Numbered from the stretch's first letter, positions 47,931 to 60,321 are shown. The stretch is DNA of 64,000 bases from Chondrosia reniformis (GCA_947172415.1 OX359193.1:4706501-4770500), one strand, 5' to 3'. The notes: generated from the sequence alone by a model not told the origin. Numbers and translations are program-made.

Positions 47931-48158
47931 CTCTCATTTAAATATATTTGTTGAAGTTACTAAAGCAAAGTATAATTTTCAATTATGATACAGTCATACA
48001 AATGAAGTATAATTAATGTAATTTAATATTTGAATCATATTGCTTTTTAATGCTTAGATATCATCTAATGACATCTCTATAAAATTAGTGGTTACATTGT
48101 GTACTATATAGACGGATTTGTGATCGAGTATCGCAATATCGATTTATATTAACAGGAA

Positions 48159-51100
48159 ATGGGTGCTCCATTCGAAGCCGTAGTGGTTCTCTTTCTCCTC
48201 CTCCATTTGACAGAAGGTTCGCGTGTATGCATGCAAATATCTAGTAGCTATATTGACGCTTGGATCGGTACCTTTGTTAAATGAGATTACCGACAGTGTT
48301 TCAAAGCTGACGGTGTGTATATACTGATCCATTTATTTAGCAACCATGTGTTCGGTCATTGAGGTGCTAAAGGTGTACTTAGTTACAACCAACAGTACCT
48401 TATAATATTTTTGGCTTTTATTAATTGTAGGGGAACTTCTGGCCTGTCCAAGCCTTTGTAATACCGGGTGTCGTAAGTTGAATTTGTAGCATACGCATTG
48501 CACTGTAATCAACTGCTAGGTATTTGATGAAGATTGTCACTGCTTACAATGTACATAAACCGGCTGTGTGTAGGCCTACGTACCGTGCGTATAGATAGGC
48601 ATTGGTACAATAGAATCTACTCACTATTTTAGCTTTCGTAATACTGAAACATACTACATTTAGCAAAAGAAAAACTTTATACATGTAGCCATCTAAAATC
48701 AATTTTGTCTGGTAGCCTTGCATTAATCACAAAGAGCCAATCATTCAGTGACACAAAAGATGTATATCGAAAAACAAAGACTAAGAGAAATTTGTTACTT
48801 AAGCATTACATGCATTGGCTATTTTGTAGCCGATAAATTGTTAGTGTAGACTTGTAATAGAAATATTTATTGATGGATACTCCACATGGTGTTGTAAATG
48901 TGGATTGAGGACATGGTTGGTTGAGGTTTGTAATGAAATTGGATTAGATTTTCTGGATTATCGCCTCGCAGAGATAACATAATTTATGGTGGGTTCTGTC
49001 AGTGATTGATTAACTTCAGAATTGATAGGACTTTAGAGGTTGGGGTCAGTCTGTGAAATATTTACCAGCATACAGCTCTGAAGCTTCTCTAGCACGTAAT
49101 ATAGGTTATATGCCCCATGTTGGATTCCATACAGTAGTCCAAGCAATATATGCAGAGAGGGCATTGCATGTTAGAAACCAAGACAGTCACCTCATAAATT
49201 TAAAGTAATTTTCCTGGAGACAAAATTAATCAAATATTCCATGTACTATCTAGTGATTATAAACTGAGTAGAACATGTACAATTTGCAGTTAAAGTGCAA
49301 TACAATATAACTTTATTTATATATATATATAGCTTGTGATGAGGGTATGAATCAGGACTCCATCACTGTTAGAGCAGATGTGGTTGGAAGTACAGATGAT
49401 TTTGAAACCAACATAACTTTGGTGTATAGTCCTGCTAATTTTGATCATAATCCTACTCCTTACAATTTGGATATTGTATTTACTTGGAAGACTCCAGGTA
49501 AACTCAGTTCTTCAATTAACTTAATAATAATTTGTAACAGTAGTTTAAAGTTGGACATTTTAAGCCACATATTTTGGCCATGTATTTATTCTAATTTTGT
49601 TTAATATCTTTTAAGAATGTATTTTAGCAGTACTACTTGAACAAACCTCTCCATTCAGAAATCAATTAGTCAAATGAGGTTTAACCAAACACCAATGCAG
49701 AGTTCCCTTCACTGGACTGCCACTGGGAGCCTTTGGATGAGGTAGCTGGTAAACCTCTCATCTTCAGTAACTTGAGCCAGCTGGTGACCCAAGTCCTTCA
49801 AGAACATCTATGCCTCTGGTCCAAACACCCTGGACATCTCATTACCATTGGGTAAATGCATGGGAGGGGTTAGATGGGCATATTTGTCCCTCTTCCTCTC
49901 CTCTGCTAGACCGCCACAGCTCCAGCTTCCTTGGTGGTACTTGAGGAGTAAGAAGAGGCAGGGTACATCGCAGACCAACAGCTTCTGGTTTTCTTCCAAC
50001 TACCTCATTCAAAGGCTCTCAGTGGTAGTCCAGTGAGGGAATTCTGCATTGGTGTTTGGTACCACCGACCATTTAGCCTCATTTGACTACTCCATTAAAC
50101 CTCATCATTGTATTTTTTATTATGTAAATACTTACTTTATATGCGTTTTAATAATGTCTTTAAAGCTTTTATGTACACAGAATGTATAAATGATCATGTC
50201 AGCTATAATGTGTCACTGTACTAACATGATGCATGGATTTACTCTTATTTTAGTAAGAGATGGTGTTTGGTTTAAAATGAAAAGTCCAAGATTCGGACAT
50301 TCACCCGGCACAAAAACAGATTGTTACTTGGTGCCCCTTGTGAGTGCTTATACAAGGTATACCTCTTGCCTTGTCATATGTATATGATTCTACAATTTAT
50401 TAGAATGTTACAACCTGTAAAGTAGCAGTTGATTCTGGTATTCTACCCCTTGCTTGCCAGTCTTATTTTTCAAATCCACAGATAAGTGTAAGTTATAATG
50501 TACGTATAACTGTCACTCTCTTATTATATACATAGGGGCATGATGTGTGATGTATCCATTCAGTATAGGTTACATTTTTTTGACTAATGACACTTTAGGT
50601 TGTCGTACATAACAATGCACAAGAGCCAATCTATAATAAAACCGTTCCCTACCAATACTGTTGGGACGCAGCAGGCAATCTCTCTTATGATATATGTGGA
50701 CCTCACAGTAAGTTTTAAGCATTATATTGCCCTATACTTTTATTTTTGTAATATGGAAGACCATATGCTTTAACACTACCACATACTTATGAGTGTCTTT
50801 TGCTCTTCTAAAGTACCTTCAGCACCAAGCTTGTTGGAGCCCAAACTTGTTAATGATGATCTGACCGTTGCTTGGGAGGAACCCCAGGGGGCCAATACAC
50901 AAGTGTTGGCATACTGGTTGACTCTGAATGGCATGGACCATTTCTGCTGCAAATGTCATAGCAACACCTTTAAAAAGTTTTCACTAAAAGAAGGGTCCAT
51001 TCTAAATGTAACAGTAAGTCTATTTTATGCTAATTAAAAACTGTCTAAATATTGGAAATGTTTATTTATTTAGATTAAAGCAGGTGCAAGTGTAAAATGT

Positions 51101-51829
51101 ACAGACTACAGAGACTTGCCTTGCAGATGGGAGGTCCCAGGTTGTGGCTGTTTTCTCTTTATCTCTGAGCCTGACAAAAGAAGCACTGATCTTAAATCGG
51201 ATCCATCACCTCCCTCACCTCCATTCAATATACACTTCATAGTGTGGCCAATTGCAGGAGTATTTATATGTATATTAGTGATGTTGCTCTCCTGTGCTCT
51301 TATTCTGTTGAAATGCGATAGGAAGAAGAGATATTCTTCTCTTCACAGCGGCTCTGCAGCCTTTGTGGTAGCTTCAGCTGATGAAAATGATGAAAATTCT
51401 CAAAAAATCAGGGAATTATGCCACATGCTGAAGAGCATTGATATCACACCCATATATTATGTATACGAATGCACTAGCCATGAGCCCAATGGTCCAGGTG
51501 CTCTGGGTATTAACAGATGGGTTGAAAAGCAGTTCATAGATTGCAGCTTTGTCTTATTTGTGTGCACACAAACGTTTGCTGAAGAGTGGAACGCAGGAAG
51601 CAATGCTACAGTACCCATTGTCTGGACTGCAAGGCATTTCTTAGATGGCATTCTCCCAAATGAAGTGAACATCAGTCGATTTGTTGTTTTGCTCATAGGA
51701 GAACCCTGTGAGATTCCTATTGATTTACAACGAATGCAAAGGTTTGAGACATATCCGCTACCATCTTGGCAACAATCTGAGGAGTTGGAAAGATACCTAT
51801 TGAATATACCTTTGTATCAGACACCTTGA
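48159..51829 (+). CDS. Type I receptor with FN3-like and SEFIR-like domains (IL-17-receptor-like), copy 2
   Basis: Eight exons (48159-48216, 48431-48472, 49333-49497, 50254-50339, 50404-50487, 50599-50707, 50814-51013, 51074-51829) sum to 500 codons, 499 residues. The signal peptide is MGAPFEAVVVLFLLLHLTEG. A short Cys exon, a beta-rich exon, GVWFKMKSPRF and YCWDAAGNLSYDICGPH correspond exon by exon to copy 1. An FN3-like module (VPSAPSLLEPKL, LTVAWEEP), a membrane segment (PIAGVFICILVMLLSCALIL) and the SEFIR-like domain follow. Outside a 246-bp tract (51493-51738) the two receptors are strongly diverged; inside it they differ at one base. Probably co-regulated with copy 1, 228 bp downstream of its stop. 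Confidence 0.85.
49665..50093. mobile_element. Foldback element with about 85-bp inverted ends
   Basis: The left end (TAGTCAAATGAGG, CCAAACACCAATGCAGA, CACTGGACT, GAGCCTTTG, ATGAGGTAG) is answered in inverse order at the right end (about 50003-50093). The interior is a GC-richer stretch coding for nothing recognised. It lies in intron 3 of receptor 2. No ribozyme core seen. Confidence 0.8.
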
Positions 51830-52420
51830 GTAATAATGTTACTTGTTGCATACAGACCTGTTAAACTTATTTGTGTTCCTTTACATTAATTTTGCAACTA
51901 ATCTGTTGCATATATACTGTATGTGTATATATATTCTGTATGTACGTATATATAATATTGCTAAATTAAACAGAGCTGTGTGTTAGTTATTTCCGTATAT
52001 TTTATGATTCTTATATCCCATTTGTTTGACGATATTAATTTATTTGAATATTACAATTCTCTGTACCGGGCACTAATATGTATGAGATTTCACCTGTAGT
52101 CTTATTTAGTATTTAGTTTCTAACAAATTTCTGTATACAAAATCCCATGCATAAACATGAGGACTTTCTAATCTTTAGAAAGACATCCAAGGTCATAAGT
52201 AAGGTTGGATTAGCAGGAGAGCTGCTTATGCTTGACACATTGGGCAAAGGGAAACTTCAAAGTTTAGATCATTTTTCATTCAATGTTATAAGTAAATAAA
52301 AAAACATTTACAAACTACCGTACTCTCTGATAAATAGTATCTATACACTATGCACATTATGTACTTCTTATATACGTATGAAAACATTTAAAAAATGAAG
52401 TTAAAAGTAGGATGGCGGTT
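51830..52420. other. Non-coding region downstream of receptor 2
   Basis: AT-rich sequence with TACGTA motifs, no open frames or repeats that I can place. It presumably includes the receptor's 3' untranslated region. Confidence 0.4.
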
Positions 52421-52424
52421 AATT

Positions 52425-52640
52425 GTTGAGCTTGCCATAGAGTTGTGAAACAAGCTTAAGAATTTCAAGATGTTTCAGTCCGCGGACCTTCATCAGTTGA
52501 AAAAGAAGTAGGATGGTAACAATGTATAGACATTGCATCTGGAAAAATTGTGGACATGGACATTTTGTTTTTCTTCCATAACCAAATTTCACCTCTAATA
52601 AAACCAAATTGAATATGTTTCCATATAGCAACCAGTTCCA
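52425..52640 (-). mobile_element. Penelope-like element end with a hammerhead core
   Basis: The minus strand reads CTGATGA (52496-52490), stem II GGTCCGCGGACT, GAAAC (52476-52472) and ATCTTG. This is the form of the hammerhead motif found at the ends of Penelope-like retroelements. No coding part remains; it is a short relic. Confidence 0.6.
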
Positions 52641-53089
52641 TGGCAACAAGTCTAATTTAAGGGTACTGCAACTCTGGTAAATTAAGGTAAATACTTAATG
52701 ACACACCTCGAGCTCATGACATGTAGTTTGGTATATACATTTAAAGAGATTCATATATAGCTACACTATTTGGGCTTGTCGTACTCTTACAGTACATCCT
52801 AAGTCAATTGTAAGCATTAGATGTTAAAATGCATCATTTTATATATGTATGACTTTTGATTTTTATTATCACTTTGATAGATCAAGTTTGATGCGCCTCA
52901 GTTGAGCTATAGTGGTTGGTGGAGATGGCAACTGTACTTTCATAATTTGTTTATGGATATGTCTGCAGTGAAAATATATTAAATTAAACACAGTATTGTG
53001 AATCAGTGTTACATTTTGTATATAATCAAATTGTACATATGCATTCTAAATGTATAGCAAAAATGTTCACAATTCTAGCTAGCGCTTTC

Positions 53090-54370
53090 ATTAAAAGGTT
53101 ATTGGCCACAAGGCCCTAATGGAGGTGGATTGGGTATATAGAAGGACATTGTTGATGACATGAACAACACCATTTTTGGCTGGCACATTTGGAGTTATCA
53201 CTTCAGTATTGTTGATCATAATCCTTTGTCCATGCATTGACAGAAATCTTAATATCTTGTTTGTCAGCAGTCTCTAAGCTGTCAAAGGTTGCTAAGGCTC
53301 GTGAGTAGTAGTCTCTGCTGACAATGTGATAGAGAAGTATCTCCCTCAGTCCAATGAGGTACTTCTCCAGCAGACATTCAACATGCAAACTTCTGGAATA
53401 CTTCATTGGGAGGAGCAAACACAGTGAATGGTCCAGTAGAGTTGAGTGCACACCTGTAGCTACCAATTGCAAGGCTTTAACAAGTGTGCTCAATTCTGGT
53501 GCCTTCACAGCTTTTTCTGTGATGGTGAGATTGCTGTTCAGAATGACTTGGTCAATCACATGAACTACTCCATTGTCAGACCTGCATGCATCAGGTCCAG
53601 TAATGTTACCTTCATTAGCAAAGATTCCCTATATATATGCAAAACCATGCAAAGTATAGTCGTAAAAGTACAAAAAATGCAAAGCAAGTTTGCTATAATA
53701 TTAATTCAATGACACGCAAAACATTTTTCTATGATAATAACCTTTCTAGCAAATTAAAAAGGCTTAATTTTATCAACAGATTATACAAAGGTGACATATG
53801 TATTATTCATGAAAATATGTACATATAGAGCCAATAGTTAATGTACCTTTATTATTGTTCGTAAATATATTGAATATGACAGCTTTGTTCGCTTCTAGTG
53901 TCCCCAAACCTTCTTTGTCCTTCCGATCAGCTACAAATACCTCCTTTACCAAGTGCATGACCTAAGAGGACCTCCTTTAGAACGGCTGGGTGCTTCTGAG
54001 GTAGTCTACCAACCTCTCTGGCAACTGGGCAAAGGTAGCATCAGCATATACGTAGGAGCAAAGATGGTGAGAGTGGCAGATGGGTCCTCCAGTGTACTGA
54101 CCAGATCTGCCACCTTGGCCAAGGCAACCAAGGTGTTTAGTCCCAGCTGCTGTGCACACTCTACTACATTAGTAGCTTCTTTCGGTGCATTTGTAGAAAG
54201 GAATTGAGAGGAGAGGTATAGAAAGTGGTATATAATGAAACTGACTAGGAATGGTTATTGCAATTATTAATTGATTGCTTACAATTCTCTGCTACTTTCC
54301 ATGGAACAGTGTTAGGATAGGCTGAGACAGTAGACACTAGTAGAATAAGTATGAGAGCAAAACTTAAGTC
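53090..54370 (-). pseudogene. Fasciclin (FAS1) domain protein, pseudogene
   Basis: The minus strand carries the pieces of a secreted two-FAS1-domain protein of the periostin/TGFBI type in the right order. A signal-peptide-like stretch (LSFALILILLVSTVSA) lies near 54310-54360. The first FAS1 domain follows (ATNVVECAQQLGLNTLVALA, TLTIFAP, later NGVVHVIDQVILNS), then the second (PFTVFAPPNEVFQKF, LREILLYHIVS, VITPNVPAKNGVVHVINNVL). The family is clear but the reading frame changes at least four times inside single exons (after the signal peptide, twice in each FAS1 domain region), so no intact protein is encoded. Introns are still present, so it is a decayed duplicate and not a processed copy. 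Sequencing indels are an alternative, but neighbouring genes are clean. Confidence 0.75.
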
Positions 54371-54446
54371 TCTTCATCTTGGTCCAAATATAGGCATATG
54401 GTGGAGATGGAAGAGCTAACATTTATATATATGTGACTACCTATAG

Positions 54447-54561
54447 ATTTCCAGGAATGAGAAAATGGTGGTACGAATGTGAAGCTCCAGAGGAGCCATC
54501 AATACCTGATGGCTACAACAATGCCTGGACACATTTTGAAAAAAAAGTTGCCTCTAGTTCG
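54447..54561 (+). pseudogene. Orphan exon of an unidentified gene
   Basis: Bounded by ctatag and a gtaaga donor, this stretch encodes FPGMRKWWYECEAPEEPSIP and a further 15 residues ending KKVASSS. The composition is protein-like, but no partner exons are found on either side. It may be a relict exon. I do not recognise the protein. Confidence 0.35.
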
Positions 54562-55081
54562 GTAAGAAAACCTGACCATTCACTGCCATTCATCAGAGTG
54601 CATTCATACATACATACAGTATGTATGCAGTATAACTTGCAATAGTCAAATAAAACCGAAAATCGAATTTAATAGATGTTAATTGATAATACATTGAATA
54701 GCGCAGCCATGTATTTTTCAGCTGAAATCCTTTGAGATAAATGATCACTGGAAGATATTACACCTGACAAACTGAGTATTTGCATCGCATAGCCCTTACA
54801 CAGGCTTAACTCCTTTTCATGTTATATACCATATTTGTTGAAATAGAAGCCCTCTTTTCTATCCGGATATACATTTTTGATTCAACCTCTATTTGGACAC
54901 ACAATAGCACATAGCAGTGTATAGTGTATATACTTCATATTGTGACAGGTGCCATGCAGTGCTCACAGTGTACATCAATAAGAAGCATACGTAATAAACA
55001 AGCAATGTTGCCTCAGAAGTGAAAGTTGAAATAAAGAAATCAATTGTGAAACTACAAAGGACAACATTGTTTGGTTGAATG

Positions 55082-58000
55082 TTATCTAAAAATTAATATG
55101 AGAATAATAATGAGACAGACAGCAATTACTCCACCAATAATCAAAGAATCTCTCCTTCTGCGAAAATTAATCCTTTGGACCAGATTATTGATCAAAGGAA
55201 ATGTGTCTACATGACAGTTAAGGTGTGTTGAAAGATATTGGAAAATTTTTTAGTACTACAAGAAAGCAAAGAATTTGTAATCCTGTAGAAAAGTAATATA
55301 ATGGATATTCAATTCAATTCAATACAATAAGCATTATTTAGACTGGGGAGCCTCTTAGCCATTGGCTACTTTACAGATATTTGTGATAATTTCTCCTATA
55401 TTTCTATGGCAACAACATGCACCTATATATAACATATAGGCACATGGACACTATGAGAAGGAGCATCTATTGTTGAGTGTGGATACGTGTAATTGTTTGC
55501 ATTCTTCCAGTTACACCCGAGAAAACATTACGCTGCCCAGAAAGGTTTTCCTTAGTTGCCATGGCAATGCTAATTGCTTCATCAACCATTCTGTCAGAGC
55601 TACAAATAAAGAGAATGCTCTGACATTCAACCTATAGGTGCCACACCTTGAGAAGAAGCAAGCACTTACCTTCTGAGGTGTTCATGTTCTTTAAGGTACA
55701 ACTCTGTTCTCCGATTAAGTCCTCCATTAAAAGACCTTCATGAAAAAGGGTTAGCTGTGACTTGATTCAAAACTCTAGAGTTATGTTGAAGTGGATACTT
55801 ACCCTGGATCTCTCTTGGTTGAACCAAGCAGCTCCTCCCTTTGTCTTATAGATTGAACATTATCCTGCACACACACATATACGTACGTTTATCACTACAT
55901 AAAACTGCAGGTACAGATGCACCTGTCAGAGCAATCCTTCTCATTTCCTAACTAAATAACCTTCAATTTATTAAAAGTACTGAGTCTACACAGAAAGTCT
56001 GGTCCTACATAAAGTTCCTGTTAAATTCCAAAATCCCCATTTTAGAACTTCAAACTGCATAATTTTCTATTAATACAAAAGTATCTTTGGTACCTGAGTA
56101 TTAAATGGTTTTGTACACAATATAACTATGTGCATATTAAGCAGTCTGCCATGATATAGAGTACTGTAAATCTATTTATAGCTGCTCAATGGGAGCAGCA
56201 CATACACTCTCTTTAATGAGATAACTGTGGTAGCAATCACATACCTTTGTTTTGTTATATTCTTGGGAATAATCTTGTAGAATATCATTGTGTCTTTGCA
56301 AGGTATGGTAAAGAGTGCCTGGCGTGGCCACACCATTCAGTTTGGATACATAATCATTCATGTTACCATTCACAACACGCAGCTATGTATAAGGAGAAAT
56401 CGTACAATATGTGTCCAACCAAAACCTTCCCAGGTAAGCACACACATTCAAACATAAGATCAGTGGATTTCATATGAGCATCAGCAACAGTAATTTAATA
56501 CAGATTATTGGATGCTTTAGCTGATGAAGACCTTTGCGGTCAAAACATTCAATAATCTGTGTAAAATTACTGTTACTGATGCTCATATGATATCCAACGA
56601 TCTTATAATGAATGCAACAAACACGCCATATCATTACATTCACACATGTGCACTAAATATAACAACTAAGATAAAAAGACAAGTAGCAAGGAGAGCTGAC
56701 AGTGAAGGCTGAATGTATGAATAGTCAGTCCACTGTTTTATACTGTAAATTGGATTATACATGACAATAAGGACACACCTGTTAACCTTCATTTTGTATA
56801 TAATTATTCATGATATTTTGTTATCTGACACCCAATTTATCCGACATTTTTGGCCAAAACAAACAGTGTCGGTTAAACCAGGGCCCACTGTACATGTAAG
56901 CAAATCAAGCAGTTCCAAACTACTAGCAGCTTCAGATATGCATTAGTCTTATCCATAATTTCAAATTCCAGTGCACAGACCCCCACTGGTGATGCTCCCC
57001 TACACAGAGGGGGTCAGTGAGGATATCAGACGTGTCTGCATGAAGTTTGGCGTGAAGGTTATCTTCAGGTCTGGACACTCTCTCCGCTCCATGCTGACCA
57101 AAGTGAAGGACCCCTTGCTGATGGAGAAGCAGGCCAAGGTGGTGTACCGCATCCCCTACAGCTGTGGCGAGGTCTACATCGGAGAGACAGTGAGAAGACT
57201 GGAGACCAGAGTGAAGGAGCACAGAGATGCATGTCAGAAGGGAGCACTGGAGAAGTCAGCACTGGCGGAGCACGCATGGAAGAACCACCATCCAATCAAG
57301 TGGGAGGAAGTCTCCGTGGTTGACCGGGCCAGGACCGCCAAGGAGCTGCTAATAAAGGAGGCCATCCACATTGGACTGAATCACCCATCCCTCAACAGGG
57401 AAGGAGGTCTGGAGCTGCCTAGATGCTGGATGGCCGCATTGAAGAACACAAGCTGTGGATCCAACCAAAGATCTATGGCGCCAACTGACAATCCCAGTGA
57501 CAACACTTGATGGGATGCAAGGCTATATAATGACAAATACTCACACTAGCTTCATCTTCGCCCTGAAGAAGGTCAGAGTACCCCGACCGAAACGTCGGCA
57601 AGACAAACTTGTTTCTTTTTTGTCTTTTTAACGCTGGTATTAGAGAACCTAACCCTTTTTTGATGACTGCACCAGCGGAGAAGCCCTCACTTCAAACTTG
57701 GAGTAATTCAAAAGTCATTCAAGCATGGCTTAGCACCTGTTACAGGTAGAAGAAGGATGCCATTTGTAATATTATATGCGGCCACAAGTGTGACTAGACT
57801 ACTCCTTTCACCAGCTCTCTGCCAAAGATTTTAAAAAAGTTAGCTATCAATCAAACATAAATTACTTTGTTAAGCAGACTGTCTTAGTTAACGTGTACTT
57901 TGGACCACAATGTATCTAAATATTGTCGTATTCATGGTCCATCGGAAAGAGGAGGCTATAAGCTTTAGGATTCAACCATCTGCAAAGACTATTAAAAAAG

Positions 58001-60321
58001 GAAAGCATGTTTTTTACACATTTATCATTCAAATATGCAACCATTGCCGTTGTGGCAAATATTTGAACTGAGAGAATTTATAGAAGAATCATAGTGAGTC
58101 TTCTTCAAAACACAAAATTCTACCACTCTAAAACACATTGGAGGTAGGATCAGGAGTTTTAGATTTTAGTAAAAAAATGGCAGGAGTTGAATAAAGAGGG
58201 TCAAAAGGTGTCACAGTTAAAATTAACACTTAACTGTCACTGCTTTTAAAAAAAGAGTACTATTTCACTGATTATAATTCAAGTACGTAGATGCCTGATG
58301 AAGGAAGTGATTGAAGTTATCAAGTCACTGAGCACATTTATACTTGTACAGTGCTGTTAATGCTGCAGAATTAAAAAGCAGAAAAGCCAAAACCACATCA
58401 ATCTTATTAATCATATTAATTTGAAAAGAAAGCAGTGATGGCATTTTTTTGTATTTCATAGCACTTGGCAAGATCAGATGTATTTGTTAAAAATATAAAA
58501 CAAAAATGCTCAAAGATAACTGTGCCTGCAGTGATATATATACACAATACAATGCAGCTAAACATTCACATTGTTAAACAGAAACAATAACAAACAGTAT
58601 CAATTACCATACCTGCATCAAACATCAAGAATAAAGTCAAAATTTATAAATCATTGAATCGGGGACCTACTCATGTATGTCCAAACCCCACAGATTAGGA
58701 AGTACATTTAAGTAGGCAATTACAAGGGTATGCCACATAATGAAATAATTTTATCCAATAAGCCACCAATAGTAGGCAATTACACTGGCCCAACAGTGTT
58801 TCACTACTGCCTACCTAATTGGTATTGTGCTTTACTCATGGCATTTCCAGTATCAGAGGAAAGAATAGTCAGCCTGTTATATATCCACCTTAATTAGAAA
58901 TAGTCAGCCTGTTATATATCCACCTTAATCAGCCTGTTATATATCCACCTTAATTAGAAATAGTCAGCCTGTTATATATCCACCTTAATTAGAAATAGTC
59001 AGCCTGTTATATATCCACCTTAATTAAAAACCAAACATCATTTCGTGTTTGTGTAAGTGTCAATACTGTAATTGCCATGTGGGTATAAATGTGCAAACCT
59101 CTAAAATGTATCACTAGTAGTAGACCATTAATATTCAGTTATCTCTACAATACAGACTCAGTAGGCCTGGAATTCTATCTTAGTGTGTAGGCTTCCTCAA
59201 TTAAAGTACAGTAAAGTCCACTTTTGTATTGATATGACAACTTAAGCGTGTTCAACTACTAGCAAAATAGAGTTACATAACAATTAGTGATATAAAGACC
59301 TCAGTGTTTTCTTGGGATGTGCCTCTTGATTGTGAGAATACCTCTTAGCCTCACAAGTGCAGTCTTAACTATTTGACTTTTTTCCAAGTGGGCAAACACT
59401 CCCTAAAAGAAATCTCACTTAGCTGTGGTCAACTAATTGACATACAATGAAGCTTAATTATTGAACCCTTCTGAGGTGTCTATAAACATTTCTTTAGCTG
59501 CTTGCTTCTTAGACCAGGCCTGGAGCTGACGGTGATGGCCTGGTCCAAAATGTGGTCCAATTGTCAATGTTTAATAGTGAACAAATATATATTGAACAGA
59601 TATATATTGAACTGGATTGCCCCTCAAAATTTATTGCATTTGCATTATGCCTTGTGATATTCTCTGAAGGTGACCCTGCTATGTATGCTAACTTCTATAA
59701 GCCACTCATTGTCAAGATGGGACTTAACTAATAGCCATATTCCAGGGTTTCTTTCAGCTTTTTGCTCAAGGGGGGGCAAATGAAAGAAACCCTGCTAAAC
59801 TGATATCAAAAGGCTTTAAAGATTAATTAAATGACATTTTTGTTCCTGTGGAGGAGAAAACAGTTCATATGCTATTTTTACATAAATTGCATCAAAATAG
59901 TTTACTATGCATGTGACCATAATATTGGAAACGTACCTCCTCCAGTAACTGCTCAATCTCCATTACCATAGTATCAAACACTTTGTCAGAATTCCCAGTG
60001 CTTTCTAAATCAGAGCTAAACAAATTTCACAGTGAATTATAACCTCTACATAAAGGGCTTATAACAAATGCCTCTAAATAATTAAAGTATTAATAGCAAT
60101 CAGCCCTTACAACGAAGACATATGGTATAAACATACCGTTCATAGTCCTTCTTATTGTAAGTTGACGACAGCTTACTAAACGAAACGAGCTTCCCATCAA
60201 TTTCATTTTCTAGTTTTCTAGACTCTCTGCGCAATTCTATATAGAGAGAAAACTAGAATAACAGTCCGAAAGTGATATAATCGAATGGCAAGATCTCACC
60301 ATCCCACTTAGAGTCTGCCAT
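55082..60321 (-). CDS. GOSR1: GOSR1 (GS28), Golgi Qb-SNARE
   Basis: GOSR1 is the Qb-SNARE of ER-Golgi and intra-Golgi fusion. The exon run on the minus strand is 60300-60321 (MADSKWD), about 60137-60236 (ESRKLENEIDGKLVSFSKL), about 59937-60016 (FDTMVMEIEQLLEE), about 56245-56385 (YHTLQRHNDILQDYSQEYN), about 55805-55865 (REELLGSTKRDPG), about 55674-55735 (GLNRRTELYLKEHEHLR), about 55510-55600 (DRMVDEAISIAMATKENL) and 55082-about 55200 (NNLVQRINFRRRRDSLIIGG). The last exon ends in a single C-terminal membrane anchor. The order and the NLRKRRDSLI-type signature match human GOSR1 closely. The intron between exons 3 and 4 is about 3.5 kb, far longer than the others, because it contains mobile elements. 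Confidence 0.93.
56454..56606. repeat. Near-perfect foldback with a hammerhead-like core at its tip
   Basis: Arms of about 60 bases pair (TCATATGAGCATCAG, AACAGTAATTT, ACAGATTATTG and their inverses). The tip on the plus strand reads CTGATGA (56521-56527), stem II GACCTTTGCGGTC, then AAAAC. It lies at the start of the large GOSR1 intron. Confidence 0.75.
56810..56890. mobile_element. Solo end of a Tigger/pogo-like DNA transposon
   Basis: Reading leftward from a TA at 56891, the minus strand begins CAGTGGGCCCTGGTTTAACC then GACACTG, the pattern of pogo/Tigger terminal repeats. The other end is not found, so the element is truncated or eroded. Confidence 0.5.
56960..57640 (+). mobile_element. 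3' end of a Penelope-like retroelement with GIY-YIG endonuclease region
   Basis: An open stretch to 57510 encodes the C-terminal part of a Penelope-like element protein: VKVIFRSGHSLRSMLTKVKD, then the GIY-YIG nuclease signature (VVYRIPYSCGEVYIGETVRR), RVKEHRDACQKG and AEHAWKNHH. The reverse transcriptase is absent, so this is a 5'-truncated insertion. Downstream at 57563-57596 is a hammerhead core. The base composition is clearly more GC-rich than the host intron, suggesting a rather recent insertion. It lies antisense within GOSR1. Confidence 0.88.
57563..57596 (+). ncRNA. Hammerhead motif of the Penelope-like element
   Basis: CTGAAGA (57563-57569), stem II GGTC/GACC around a ten-base loop (57571-57588), GAAAC (57589-57593) and GTC (57594-57596). 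Penelope-like elements are known to carry minimal hammerheads at their ends. The third position after CTGA is A, which the hammerhead core tolerates (CUGANGA). Confidence 0.7.
58865..59030. repeat. 35-bp tandem repeat, five partial or full copies
   Basis: Units of tagtcagcctgttatatatc and caccttaattagaaa; one copy lacks the aattagaaatag part. In the large GOSR1 intron. Confidence 0.9.
59743..59794. repeat. Short inverted repeat with hAT-like ends
   Basis: CAGGGTTTCTTTCA at the left is inverted as TGAAAGAAACCCTG at the right, around a 24-base loop containing a run of seven G. The CAGGGTTTC end resembles hAT transposon termini. Too short to be more than a relic. Confidence 0.5.
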
